Source: Macropodus opercularis (Eukaryota > Chordata > Actinopteri > Anabantiformes > Osphronemidae). Taken from it: a stretch of DNA of 64,000 nucleotides. The notes beneath the pieces are model-generated. The model did not search any database, was not told where the DNA came from, and saw nothing but the letters and a program-made list of their open reading frames with translations. Of the stretch, positions 12,605 through 25,300 are shown one piece after another. Each line of letters starts with the position of its first letter. Within the stretch, counting starts at the first letter, position 1. The stretch lies in contig CM061096.1 in assembly GCA_030770545.1 (NCBI GenBank), positions 12,815,501 through 12,879,500 of the forward strand. Reading direction: 5' to 3'. The translations under genes were made by a program, and so were the position numbers.

Positions 12605-13034
12605 AAAGAAAATAGGTTAAAGTACTTTGAGTGATACTTACTCTTAGTCACGAGAGGCCACGTGTTAGTGAAACATTAGTCCACACACACCAGAGATCAT
12701 CGCCAGTTCTGAGTTAAGCACAATTACATAGGTATTATGACTGAACAAGGAAAAAACTTAATTCGCAAGTTATTTTTGAAAAGAAAAAAAGCGATCTTAC
12801 CACATTATTCACCCGGAGATGCGGCCTAGTCACAGACCTCCCACATGCCTTATGAAATTAACAAACTAATACCTGCAACGCTCAATTACGTATAAAAGTA
12901 ACAACAATTCTGAAGTGTAAAACAGTTTACAGTCACATTAAAGGCAAACCGCTCACAATCAAACACTCTGAGCACAGCACACATACTTCCAAGGGGCAAA
13001 GCAGCGCAACCACAGAAAATGTCCCCCGGATGTG

Positions 13035-13135
13035 TTATATACCACATCCTGGGCATAACGACAGCTTCTCATTGGTTCAGAGTGAGTCAGGGACCCAATG
13101 AGATTGTCCTGTGTGTATGGGCGTATTCTCATTGG
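13035..13135. promoter_or_regulatory. Shared promoter region: TATA box and three CCAAT boxes
   Basis: TATATAA reads on the minus strand at 13041-13035 and points at the snoRNA host gene. Three CCAATGAGA motifs follow: 13075-13067 (minus), 13095-13103 (plus) and 13135-13127 (minus). CCAAT boxes bind NF-Y and are typical of head-to-head promoters. The ern1 start codon is 250 nt to the right on the plus strand, with no TATA of its own that I see. The sharing is inferred. Confidence 0.6.
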
Positions 13136-13304
13136 CTCCCAGCGCGTCCGTTCCCCCCCTCCTCCATTCGCGTGGATGATTTCTATCCCAGAAACCAACC
13201 CCCGTGGTTTTAATTTCAGGAAGAAGCGGACCTAACGTCAACGCTGTGTCCGCCGCTGCCTCAGTATCTTTAACCTTCCGACGTTGTTAAAATTGCCGTA
13301 GCCT

Positions 13305-13337
13305 ATGTTTGTACAGCAAATCGCGTTTTCTATGTAG
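13305..13337 (+). other. Possible upstream ORF in the ern1 leader
   Basis: ATG TTT GTA CAG CAA ATC ... ATG TAG encodes ten residues and ends 49 nt before the ern1 ATG. It matters only if transcription starts left of 13305, which the sequence alone does not settle. The main ATG has a good context (A at -3, G at +4). Confidence 0.35.
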
Positions 13338-13386
13338 TCAACGGGCCTTCGGACCAACTGTCTATCCCGGCTTGAGACCACACAAT

Positions 13387-16300
13387 ATGGACTGGACCGT
13401 GAGCAGTCGCGCGCTGGTGTGGTGCATTTTGGCGTTGCTTTACTGCGCTGTTTTCCCACAAAAGGTAAGGAAGCTAACTGGCTAAGCTAGCTTAACCTGA
13501 ATAAGCCTAACACACCCAAACCACACTTTTGATTAATTGGCGATTGCGTAATGCTGCTTATATCCAACCTGAATAATTCAGTGAACGTTTACATCTGCCC
13601 GTGTGCTGCGTGTTGCTTTAACATGTCAGCAGTGAGCTAACGCCAACGTTAGCTTGCTGGCTACAAACGTTTGCAAACCGTGTCATTGACTTCACCAACA
13701 TCGCAGTGCAGGGTCGCAAATCGAGGGTTGGTGTCATAGAAAGCACAATGAAAATTTTAAAAACTGCTCCATGAGCGTGTGCTTCTTTATTGTAAATATT
13801 TAACATGGCTTCAGTAACTAGACTCTACACAGGCGTGTTTAGTCTAAAACATCCCAGGCCGTCTAACACTGGTGCATTTTAGGAATCTCACGTTTAGTAC
13901 CAAATCTATCCTTTATTTCTTTCAGTGTAGGATTATGTATAGAGGGTTGGTGTTGTGCTGATACATGCATTCATGCAACTGGAGGTTGGACGCAGGACTC
14001 CAGCTGACTGTGATTTGAAGTAAAGTTGAAAGTACTCCTATCAGCACCTTTATTTACACTTGCTTGCTCTTAATTAAGGTGAATGCCTTTAGTTTATCGC
14101 CATAACCCCAAACAACATTGGCAAGAGAGATATTATAGTTAGTTGTAGTTACAGATGCTGATATTACAAGCTCTGTGTTGTTATGCAGAGTGATTCTTTA
14201 TGGTTAAGTTAATTCAGTGATGCAATGACTGCACCAGACTAATTGGAAATGGTAGCAAAAACCTATATGCATACAATAGCCTTATGCAATTATTCCGACT
14301 TAAGTACAAAGCTTGTTGAAAAACGTTTTACACAGAAAATTGATGCTTTTAGTGGTTGGCACATGATGGAGCGTGTTGCCTTCCTGTAAATGAGCCAGAC
14401 CCCTATTAGGGTTTCAGGCAGAGACCATTAGCGACTAAGCTGGTGAACCACTTCAGTTAAACAGGAGATTAAAGTAGCCATTTAATCCCCCTATCATGTC
14501 TGAGTCTTTCCAGACTCTTAGAAAGTCTATTGGTGTAGTCAGGGAGACAAATGATTGTTCATCTGTAGTGTGTGACATAAGTGAAAAATCTGAAAGACAC
14601 AAATGGATCAGTTCTGGAGAACAGTCATGTATTCTCTTCTCTGTAATTTAACAAAAGAGCTATTTTTAAGTTCATCTGATGTTCCATTGTAAACAGGGTG
14701 GTTTGCTGACCAAAAAGTCTTTGAGCAGTTGCTGCTGTTTGTTTTTAAATGTTTTACACATCTGCAAGTCTTCATAATGACATTCCTAGTAAATTAGCTG
14801 TACATTAAATGTGGCCCATTCCTCCTGTGTTGCTGCCTTTTGAATTTTGAATGTTTTCTTTCCATTACAAATTACCTGACCATCATTTTTAAGTTCATCT
14901 CCCACCATTGGTGTCTGAAACTTATGGAAATCTCCTCAGGTGTGTGTGATCTTTACACAAGCGTATGTGGGACACCTCAAATTACTACTTTTGCCTGTAT
15001 GTTTAATATCGCTGTCTTACTCACACTTCCTCATGTGCATAAAGAAATTTCGTAACTGACTTTCAAAACATATTTTTGATGACTCAAAGTCTTAGCTTCA
15101 TTCCACTTATAAAATAAAAAACCAGAGGTGTGATAAATGACGTTCCTGTGTTGGCTTTGGTTGCACCCAAACAGGCTGCACACAATTTGCTTAATGCTGC
15201 AGATAACGTTGTGGCTGGAGAGCGACATTTTTTTAGCAGAATTTGAGTAACTGTTAGTTGATGGAGCTTTTTCATATGGTAGCTGTGAAAGAGTATCTTT
15301 CTGCCCTACATGCTTCTAAATGTGCCATAGAGCATCCTGATAGCCTTAAAAATCTGAATACATTAAACACACACACACAGAACTATATCTAAGTTGGCAG
15401 TTACTCACTAAAGTCACTGATTTGCTGCTTGCTGCCAGTCATCTCATGAGTACTGTAGCCAGTGTCTGTTCTATGTGTGGCCTTATTGTAGAAAGTGACC
15501 TCAGAACTTGCCAAGAATTAAGTTTCGTTGAGTTCTGTGGTATTATGTAACTTGGTTGCGCAACATCTTAACATTTCCACAATAAGGAAATGAGAGGTTC
15601 TACCCCTGTCCTTACAAACCCACATCCTCAGACATTGTCAACAACAGGCCACTGCAGCCTGTTACTATATAATATTTGCCGGTTGATTACTAATATTCGT
15701 CCAAACCTTAGACAGAATTTTGGGTAACAGATGTTAGGAAGTGTATTTGGCTGTGAAACTAAGAACCGTGATGGAGGCTATGGGAGGTCCGAAAAACGGT
15801 TATTATTCTTCCAGTACACACTTGTTATGCTTGTGGGAACAGCCACAGGTGCACAGTATTGACTCAAATGCGTGTATAGGATGTGAGACTACAGCAGGGG
15901 ATCTGTAAGCAAATGTGGAAGGACTCTGTTTCTTTCTAAATCTGGTGTGAAACTTTCAGTTATTGGATTTGCTTTTGGGGTCAATTGCTAACGCGCTAAA
16001 AGTGCAAACACTCAGAGGAGTGTGTCACTGCTTACAAATTGGTCATTTGCATCATATGTAGAGACTCTTTGCAACTTTTCCAGCGACCTATTCTGGGAGA
16101 TTTAATGAGGGAGGTTGATCAGTACTGCTGTGGTTTAGTATTAGACTGAGATGTATCTCAGGTGCCCACCTTTTGTAGTAGATCAGTACATACACACGTG
16201 CTTTACTTAATGCGAGTTTGTTTACCTTGCCCCACGTGGCAAGTCCTGTGTCCTTTCTGGCTGTTACACCAGACCCTCTGAAAGCTCACCCTGCCACCTG

Positions 16301-19300
16301 CACTATGTTCGCCATCTGGTAGTACTGTGTTTCTAATGTAAGACACTTATTGGTTTGTAAACCTGGCTTAGATGATGCAGCAGCGCAGCAATCCAGTCAT
16401 TTTAAGAAAACGGCCAATAAGATTGAGGTGACTTAAACGGGCTGATCTTCTGCTACGTCTTATAACTACATAAATCCATTTAATAGCATTTATTTTGCAT
16501 TCATATTTGAACGATTAGTGGTACTGGTTTAAACTAACTTGTGTTTAAGTGGGAACATGCATGTGCCAGTATTGGAGTTTAACATAATAAATGGATATGA
16601 ATATTGATGAGGTTTGACTAAATGTTAATATTTTTTTCCAATATTTTTTTCAGGGGTTCAGCAGTGCAAGTACAGTGTCTCTTCCTGAAAGTCTGCTCTT
16701 TGTGTCCACCCTGGATGGAAACCTGCACGCTGTTAGCAAGAAGTCCGGCTCTATCAAATGGACCCTGAAAGAAGGTAAGAGGAGAAGAGTAGAGTGTAGC
16801 TCTGTCAAGCTTTTGTTTGTCCTCCTGTCTCAAGGCACATATCTTTATTCAGGTTACGTTTGCAAAGGTGAAGTGCTTTTGTATTCTGCTACAGGGACAA
16901 CGATGACATTTTGGTGTTTTTTAAGAATCCTTTTGGCTTTTGTTATTGTGAAACCTGTCCTGTGTGTTTGTTCAGCAATAACAATATTTTCTGGTTAACA
17001 AAGAGCAGTGATTTTCAATAAAGGCTTAATTTGCAATCCTAAAGTAAAAGCAAGGGTGTACACACTAGTAATACCTAAATCACATGAATCAAACATGACT
17101 GGGAACGTACGACATCATTGCCATCTAGGATTTCTTTAAAACTGTGATGTGTGGGCTTGCAGCAGTAAATTAGCTCTGTCTTCTAAAATATTGGCCAGAC
17201 TCTTCTTAGTAAGAAGAGTCTCTTTTATTGACATTCTTATTTTGTGAAAGGTTAAATTGTCATTTAGTCTGTGCTCAGTGCAAATACTGTGATGTTCTGT
17301 TAGACATGAAAGCTGGCTAATCATTAACAGAAAGAGGGTAAATACAACCTGTAATCAAGGTCAGAGAGGGAAAGTGTAACCAATTTACTCATGGATCACC
17401 TGCGACACAGTATGTAATATGGTTAATTTGTCCATTAGAGAAGATGAGGAAAACGTGCTGAAAGAAGAAGAAACTTTCTTATAGAAAAATATTCATATCT
17501 TGTTCCTATTTTTCATCAGCTATCTTCCTTTGGTAACTGTCCTGACAAGGTTCACCTAATGCCCCGATCATTAATAATCAGAGGCAGAAGCTGCTTCCCC
17601 CGCATCGTCTGTTTTTCTGACAGACCTACTGAATATAAATTTGATCAGTTCTGCATCAGGCACCTGTTGTTGTTTTCCAGTCAGACAACACCCACACAGT
17701 AAAGAGGAGGCAAAACGTTTTCTCTGGACCCTGACAGCCCACATGCACAACTTGTGCTCTCAGTGTTTCTCTCCCCACTGAATTTGCAAATATGAGTTTG
17801 TGTTTCAGCCAACCACATTTAAAAACACAGACACCTTCTCAAATCCTTTATTTGCTCACCACCTCTACAATTACATGTAATGAATGCTGAAGCATCTTAA
17901 GCACAGCAATCATTGACCACCTACAGTAATGCTACACCCCCCACCCCACCCCCCGCTATTGTTGACCCTTCTGGGCTCCTCCATAGGTCTACACCACCAG
18001 GTCCACGCCCTTTATGTTCACAATGTAGGCAGGTGTGACGATAGTATTAATGCCGGTGGCTGCTAAATCGCCTAAATTTCCAAATTCACTTTATATTAAT
18101 TTAGGCCCTTTACTTAAAACATTTTGAAATAGATAACAAGCTAAATGTTTATGACTAGCTCTGTAGCAACAAGCAGTATGAATCAAATCATCACAACCAA
18201 AGAAATAGCAATGGTAGCTTAGCATGTTATTAAAATAAAAAGCACTTAAACTTCATTGTCCATAGACAAATAGTCGGATATACTGTTTGCTTCTTCAAGT
18301 GACAAATCCTCAACTCGAAACATGAGCTAAAATCAAATATGCAAAATTGTTTTAGTGCTTCTGCCGTATGTGGGCCCATTAAACAGGTAGTTTTTGTTCC
18401 TGTAGTCGTTACATGTTCCACTTGAAAAAGCTGTTTGCCAGCATGGCTGTTTGCCTTTCATGCTTGTAAGCAGGCTTTTCTTTTGGACTTTGTTCATTGC
18501 AGTTGATTGTCACCAGTCTTCGTGTTCTTCTTTCTCAACACCTCATTGCCATTATTTCTATTGATTAAAATTCTTGTCAGTCCTGACTTGCCTCTTTTGC
18601 TCTCCTCCCAGATCCAGTTCTTCAGGTCCCCACACATGTTGCAGAGTGAGTAACACAAAGTTTTCGTCCTCATAGTTGTGTGCGTACACATTGAGCCAAA
18701 ACATTAAGACCACTTAAAAATGTCAGTCATGTTGATAAACTCTGAAATGGATCATTTCAAAGGAGACGTACAGTAGATGATATTTCAACAGTTGTCACCT
18801 CACTTTCATTCTGGGCTCATGTTTTATGCAGGAGAAAAGGGAAGCTGTAAAGGCCCAAGTGTTTTTTTTAAGGTGATAGGTTCTTGGAACCAGACAACAG
18901 GTCTGAGCATCTTTGGAACAGTAGAGGCATGTGCCTAACAGGGTGAACCATAAACCAACAAAAGGGTGTGGAGGATGTGCTGCAACAACAATCCGCAGCT
19001 AATGTTTTACTGACAAATAACAGTGCAGTGCACCATTGTGATCTTTTAATTATTCCTTGCTTTGCTAAGTCTGTTTTTAGGGCACATGAACAACCAGTGA
19101 CATTAAGCATGACTGGTTGTATTGTTTTGTCCCTTTGTGGGGTTTTGTCAAAACCTTTTGAGCTTGTCTTGTTTGTCAACCAGACTAAGTGTACATTTTC
19201 TTACCACCAGGCCTGCTTTTTTGCCGGATCCCAACGATGGCAGTTTGTACTCTCTGGGAGGAAAGAACAACGAAGGCCTCACAGTAAGAGGAAATAACCT

Positions 19301-22300
19301 TATCATAAATAAGAATCTCTATTTTTGTCAACACTCTTCACTTCCTTGTTCTGTAGAAAAAAAACATGTGGTTATGCACCCTCATCATGAAGTTGCATCT
19401 GTTGCGATGCAAGATGCTCCCTGTGTATGCATTAACTCTGTATCTTACTCCAACAGAAATTGCCATTCACAATCCCTGAGCTGGTCCAAGCCTCCCCGTG
19501 TCGCAGTTCAGATGGAGTCCTTTACATGGGTAAGCCTAAGTATCAAATGGACCCGATGCGTTTAAATCCATCTTTTCTGTATGCAACAATCTACTCTGTG
19601 GGATCAAACTGAACTGTGGTTTTCTTATCCCTAAATGGGTGCAGCCTGTGTCCCAGTCTGACTCCTCACCTCAGTGAGTTGAGGTTATCTGGCACAAACA
19701 GAAAATGTTACAGTATCTTTCTGTTCCACTCATTCTGTAGCTGTGGCTTCTGCTCTTTTGAATTTACAACAGTTAACAAAGAAAAGGTAATCTACCATAG
19801 TGACTGCATCATTGTTCAGAGGACAGCGGGTGACATTTGCCTCCCCAAGTCATTATCAGTGAGGCCTTTGTTTTCATTTAGATGAAGCTGCAGCCAGAGC
19901 AAACGTATTGGCAGTGCAGAGGTATGAAGATGCTACATGGTTGAATTACTCTCTTTAAATGTGTTCATTTCTTAATAGAGGGATTCTTAGACCCACTCAT
20001 CTTGCGTCACCCGCTGAATTATCTTAAATGTAGCAGAGCTTTGCTAAATTTATTTATTTAATTTTGTATTTACAACTTACAACAAAACTTGGACTGATTG
20101 TACCGCGTTACTGGCTTTACTGCCACTCCCTCTATTGAATGAGGTGCTAACTGACTATGGGTTGGTCCTTTATAGGCAGAATGGTAACACCCATCACTAT
20201 GCTTGTTAAATGGCTCAATACTTTTTCTTGATTGGGTTTGCACATGCACAGTCTGGCACATCTGACAAATGCATTGTGAAATAACTTTAGGTTTATTTAG
20301 ATGGACAGGTAAAGTCTCAACTAAAAGTGAGAGAGGAAAAAACATCTGTAGAGCAACACTTCTACATCAATTAACATTGTTTATTTTTACAGTATTAGTT
20401 AATTGTGGTTTAAGTAAACAAATTTTATTTTTTTCTTTTCATGGTACAGGAATTGCAGTCAGTGTATTTGTTCTCATTTACAGGTAAGAAGCAGGACTTG
20501 TGGTATGTGGTGGACCTGCTGACTGGTGAGAAACAACAGACCCTGACCTCATCCTTTGCAGAGATGCTGTGTCCCTCTTCATCTCTCCTCTATCTGGGAC
20601 GCACAGGTAAAAACAAAACTATCATTTCAACTTCAGCTACTAAATTAAAAAAAACTGAAACCTCAAGAGTCTTTTATTGAGATGACAACATCAGCTCATT
20701 CTACTCAGTTGTTGTTTTTAAACCTCTTGCTTGCCTCCAGCTTATCTCTACTACTACACCACCTTAACAGTATCTGTGTTAATATCAGGGGAAGCTGGGA
20801 TCGTAATCCAAGACAGGACCTGAGCATGAGAGCTGTGCAAATTGAATACTTGCCATAAATCACAAACAAAGCTCACTTTGTCACCCACCTGTAAATATCT
20901 AGGATAGTTTTTAACTCCTTTCTGCCCCAGGACTGGAAACCCAATACTGACCTTTTGTATATCATGCAAGGACACTAAAATTGTACTAACATTTTTCCCA
21001 TGTCAATATGTTAGAATACACCATCACCATGTATGACACAAAGAGCAGAGAGCTGCGCTGGAATGCCACCTATTCAGACTATGCCTCAACCTTACCTGAT
21101 GATGACACCAAATACAGTAAGATTCCTGGACACCGTCTACTTTTGTAGATTATGTTTCTGACAGAAATTGCTAATCTCTTTTGTGTTTGTGTTTTCTCTC
21201 TCCCGCTTCCTGCAGAGATGGCACATTTTGTGTCTAATGGTGATGGCCTTGTTGTCACGGTGGACAGCGACTCTGGAGACATTCAGTGGGTCCAGAACTA
21301 CAACTCTCCAGTGGTAGCCATGTATATCTGGCAGCGTGAGGGCCTCCGGAAAGTTCCACACACTAATGTGGCTGTGGAAACGCTGCGTTATCTTACTTTC
21401 ATGTCGGGCGAGGTTGGCCGCATTACCCAGTGGAAATACCCGTTTCCCAAAGAGAAGAAGCCCCAGAATAAGTTCATGTAAGGAGACCCAGGATGGTCTT
21501 TATCAGTGTTCCCTTTTTCGAGGCTTAGATTCTATACATTGGCATTATCAAAATTTGATGTGTGATTATGTTTTGTGTCTTGTTTCCCTCATTAAGGGCC
21601 ACTTTGTATGTGGGTAAATACTCCACCAGTCTGTATGCCTCACCCTCCCTGGTGCACGATGGAGTCACTGTGGTGGTGAGTGGCAGTTATGTAGGTCTTT
21701 AAGCAAAATATAGTCCTTATCAGAAAGATGTGTTTAATAAGGTTACTGTTATGCTCTGATATAGTGAGTCATTATGTTTTATATTCTCAGTAGTTCAAGT
21801 CAGTAGTTTTTCCACTTGCTTCGTTGTTTTATAGTCACTGTTATTGTCCTTGAGGTTTGCAAGTTGCTTCATACGCTTACATCCTGTTTCAGTTGTGTTG
21901 TAGCTTGTCTCTGTCTCTGATTATTTGCCTCCTTGGCTTGATTCTCTTTTTGCACTGCTTCAGGAATGCTAATATAATAGTTCCAGGCACCTAATTCTTC
22001 TGAATGTATTAAATGTCGGCGTGTGTTGCTGCACAGCCTCGTGGCAGCACCTTCCCTATGCTCGAGGGCCCTGGCAGCCAGGAGACTGAGGAGGACAAGG
22101 AGTGCGTCATCACCCCAAGCACCAGTGTCAAGTTCAATGCTGCACTCAGGGAGCAAAACCACATTAACTTCATGAAAAACTACTTTCTTCTTATAGGTAC
22201 TACAAAGTTACATGGGAATTGTTGACTTGTCTCTTACCGAGTGCTGTGAGATATTGTAATAATTGCATACAACTCTGTAATAACTATTCACCTTAGTATG

Positions 22301-25300
22301 AAATGTGGGGCCTTGAATGTTTTGTAGTTAAGCTATGTTGTACTGAGACTGCCCTCTGGTGGATTATAAAGTGGAATAATTGGTGTGTGTCGAGGTCTGT
22401 GCTTCTCCGGTTAAGGGAAGTGCTTAACCAGAGGAAACCTCTGCTTATTAAAGTTCATTTCTGTTTCAGGTCATCATGAGACACCCCCTGAAGCTCACCA
22501 TAAGATTCTGGAAAAGTTCCCAGATAATTTTCCTCGTAATCAAGCTAATGTTATTCCACCCACTACTGACAAGAAAGTAGAGGAGGTATGTTTTTTTTTT
22601 TTTTTTTTTTTTATCTAATACATTTTAATGCCTAATATAAAAACATATTCTAGCATATTCAAGAATATTCATACCTCTTTATATATATTTATTTTCTCTC
22701 TTATCCCTGTGTTGTAGAAGGTGAATAATGATAGTGGTATGGATGATGTCCCTCCTCTTCCTCTTCCTGGTACATCCATCCAAGAGCCTGGGGCCAGTGG
22801 TCGCACTATGCGTCCAGAGGCCCCTGTGGACTCGATGCTCAAAGACATGGCCACCATCATCCTGTCAACCTTCCTCCTGGCTGGTTGGGTGGCTTTTGTG
22901 ATTACCTACCCTAAAGTAAGTGAAGATGCTCCCAGAAGAATTCTGGAGCAATAGAACACCTATATAATCTTAGTGAGACTTGGTCTTCTCTGTACACAGA
23001 GTGTACACAAGCAGCAGCAGCTGCAGCATCAGGAGTTCCAGAGACAGATGGAGGAGAAGTTGGAACTGCTTCAGCGGCAGCAGCCATTTCCCCCTGTGGA
23101 TGCAGGCCTGGCCCCAGACGCCGACTACCTGGAGGTGGCCCACATGCGGTCGGACTGTTCAGACCACAGCAGTTCCAACGTCACTCCGCGTGCATCCAAC
23201 CACTCCAACTTGTCTGGGGTTGAGCTGGGCAGTTCAGCAAATGAACATGAAGATGGAGGTAAAAATCAGCATTACATTCACTCCTTGTGCTTTGTTAAAA
23301 TCAGGCTTGTAATTCTTATCTGAAATTATACCTTTTGTTTTATCAGAGGATGACTCGAGTGTGGTGAAAGTGGGCAACATAACTTTCAATCCAAAAGAGG
23401 TTTTGGGCCATGGTGCTGAAGGCACCATTGTGTACAAGTAAGCCTGAACCAGCCAATATGTTTTCAAAAAAAAAAATTCCCTTCGAAATTAGTTTTTCTT
23501 TTTCTTTTAGTAGATTTATTTGAACATAGATTTTCTTCTTATTGAGTTAAATTGATTAGTAGGATATGGATAGTTCTCATCTGTAAAATTTTGAAAAACC
23601 ATCAACTTGGGTAATGTATTTCTGTTTGTCCACAAGGGGTCAGTTTGACAACCGCCCAGTGGCAGTGAAGAGAATACTCCCAGAGTGCTTCAGCTTTGCA
23701 GACAGAGAGGTCCAGCTGCTGAGGGAATCAGATGAGCACCCAAATGTCATCCGCTACTTCTGCACAGAAAGAGACCGTCAGTTCCAGTACATCGCAATTG
23801 AGCTGTGTGTGGCTTCACTTCAGGAGGTAATAATTGGCCTAAAAGATCACACTGGCAAGTTTGGTTTGGATTGTCTTCCTCAGATTATTTGTGATTTTCT
23901 GGCTGCACTGAGTGATACTTACTGGGCCATCGTATGGTTTTACTGTTAATGAAGCATAAAACGTAAGGGGCGGAAAGCCCTGTATTATTTTTCTGCTGTC
24001 ATTACTTACACTGCACATCCTACTTCAGCCAAGATCAGTGTCATTTCTTAGAGATCTTGAATGTAACTGACCACTTTTGATTGTTTCAGTATGTGGAGAA
24101 GGCAGAATTTGATCGTCATGGACTGGAGCCAGTTATGTTGCTTCAGCAGACCATGTCAGGACTGGCCCATTTGCACTCTCTCAACATAGGTTAGTCTGCA
24201 TTACCACCTTTGAACTTATTCACTGCTGTCTTTTTTTTTATTTTTTTACTTTAATAATTTTTCTTTAGTCCACAGAGACTTGAAACCTCATAACATTCTG
24301 GTGTCAATGCCCAATGCTCATGGTCGGGTCCGGGCCATGATTTCAGACTTTGGCTTGTGTAAGAAGTTAGCAGTGGGCCGTCACAGTTTCAGTAGAAGGT
24401 CCGGGGTCCCAGGCACTGAGGGCTGGATTGCCCCTGAGGTTCTCAGTGAGGACTGCAAAGACAACCCGGTGAGTCAGTGGTGGAGCTCTGTCATTGTGGT
24501 CACAAGTGCTGAATGCCAGGATGCTAGTTTTGTGCTCAAGTTTCCGTACCTCTGTGGTTTTGTGTGCCACACTAAGGTTTTAATTCTCTTTTCTTGCAGA
24601 CCTGCACTGTTGATATCTTCTCTGCTGGTTGTGTATTTTACTATGTGGTGTCACAAGGAAGTCATCCTTTTGGCAAGTCCCTGCAAAGGCAAGCAAACAT
24701 CCTACTGGGAAGGTACAGCCTTGACCACCTGCAGCCTGACAAACATGGTAAGATGCGTATTTACAGCTGATAAAAGCTGCATTTTGTGTTGTGTGAATGA
24801 TTGTTTGACAATACCTTTTTTTTTTTTTTTTCATCCATGGTTATTATAGCTGACATTGTAGCCAGGGATCTAATAGAGCAGATGTTGAGGATGGTTCCTC
24901 ATAGCAGACCTTCAGCTGAGAGTATCCTCAAACATCCTTTCTTCTGGAGCCTGGAGAAGGAGCTACAGTTCTTCCAGGTTAATCGCTTTTCCTGCTTATG
25001 GGACAGTTTTTCCAGATTCTTCTTAAGATCATTTTAGACTACCCCAATGCTTATTGGCAGGACCTTAACCATTAATGTGCTATTTTTTCGTGTTTGGCAT
25101 AGTCATTGAATGTCACTGACAGTTTTTTTGCGGTTGGTTGTAGGATGTGAGCGACAGAATAGAAAAGGAACCACTGGACGGACCAATAGTGAGACAGCTC
25201 GAGAGAGGTGGAAGGGCTGTTGTCAACGGTGACTGGAGGGAACATATTACAGTGCCACTGCAGACTGGTATGACACTGGTTAATCACCACAAAACATTAC

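Larger units (their letters stand above)
12165..13020 (-). ncRNA. snhg25: Spliced non-coding snoRNA host gene, SNHG25-like
   Basis: On the minus strand I can lay out five small exons: about 13015-12987, 12872-12801, 12708-12642, 12458-12418 and 12249-about 12165. Their boundaries read as GTATGT, GTAAGA, GTAAGT and GTAAGT donors, and the acceptors end in CAG. An AATAAA lies at 12193-12188. A TATATAA box at 13041-13035 sits about 25-30 nt before the presumed start. No exon has a convincing open frame. Introns 3 and 4 each carry one C/D-box snoRNA. In both, the snoRNA 3' end lies about 65 nt before the 3' splice site, the usual spacing for intronic C/D snoRNAs. In human, SNHG25 with SNORD104 lies between TEX2 and ERN1, the same place as here. 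Exons 1 and 2 are the least certain; the 12458-12418 exon is the best defined. Confidence 0.75.

Noticed and set aside
13120..13135. Possible ER stress response element (CCAAT-N9-CCACG) at the ern1 promoter
   Set aside because: On the minus strand CCAAT is followed after 9 nt by CCCAT, which matches only two of five bases of CCACG.
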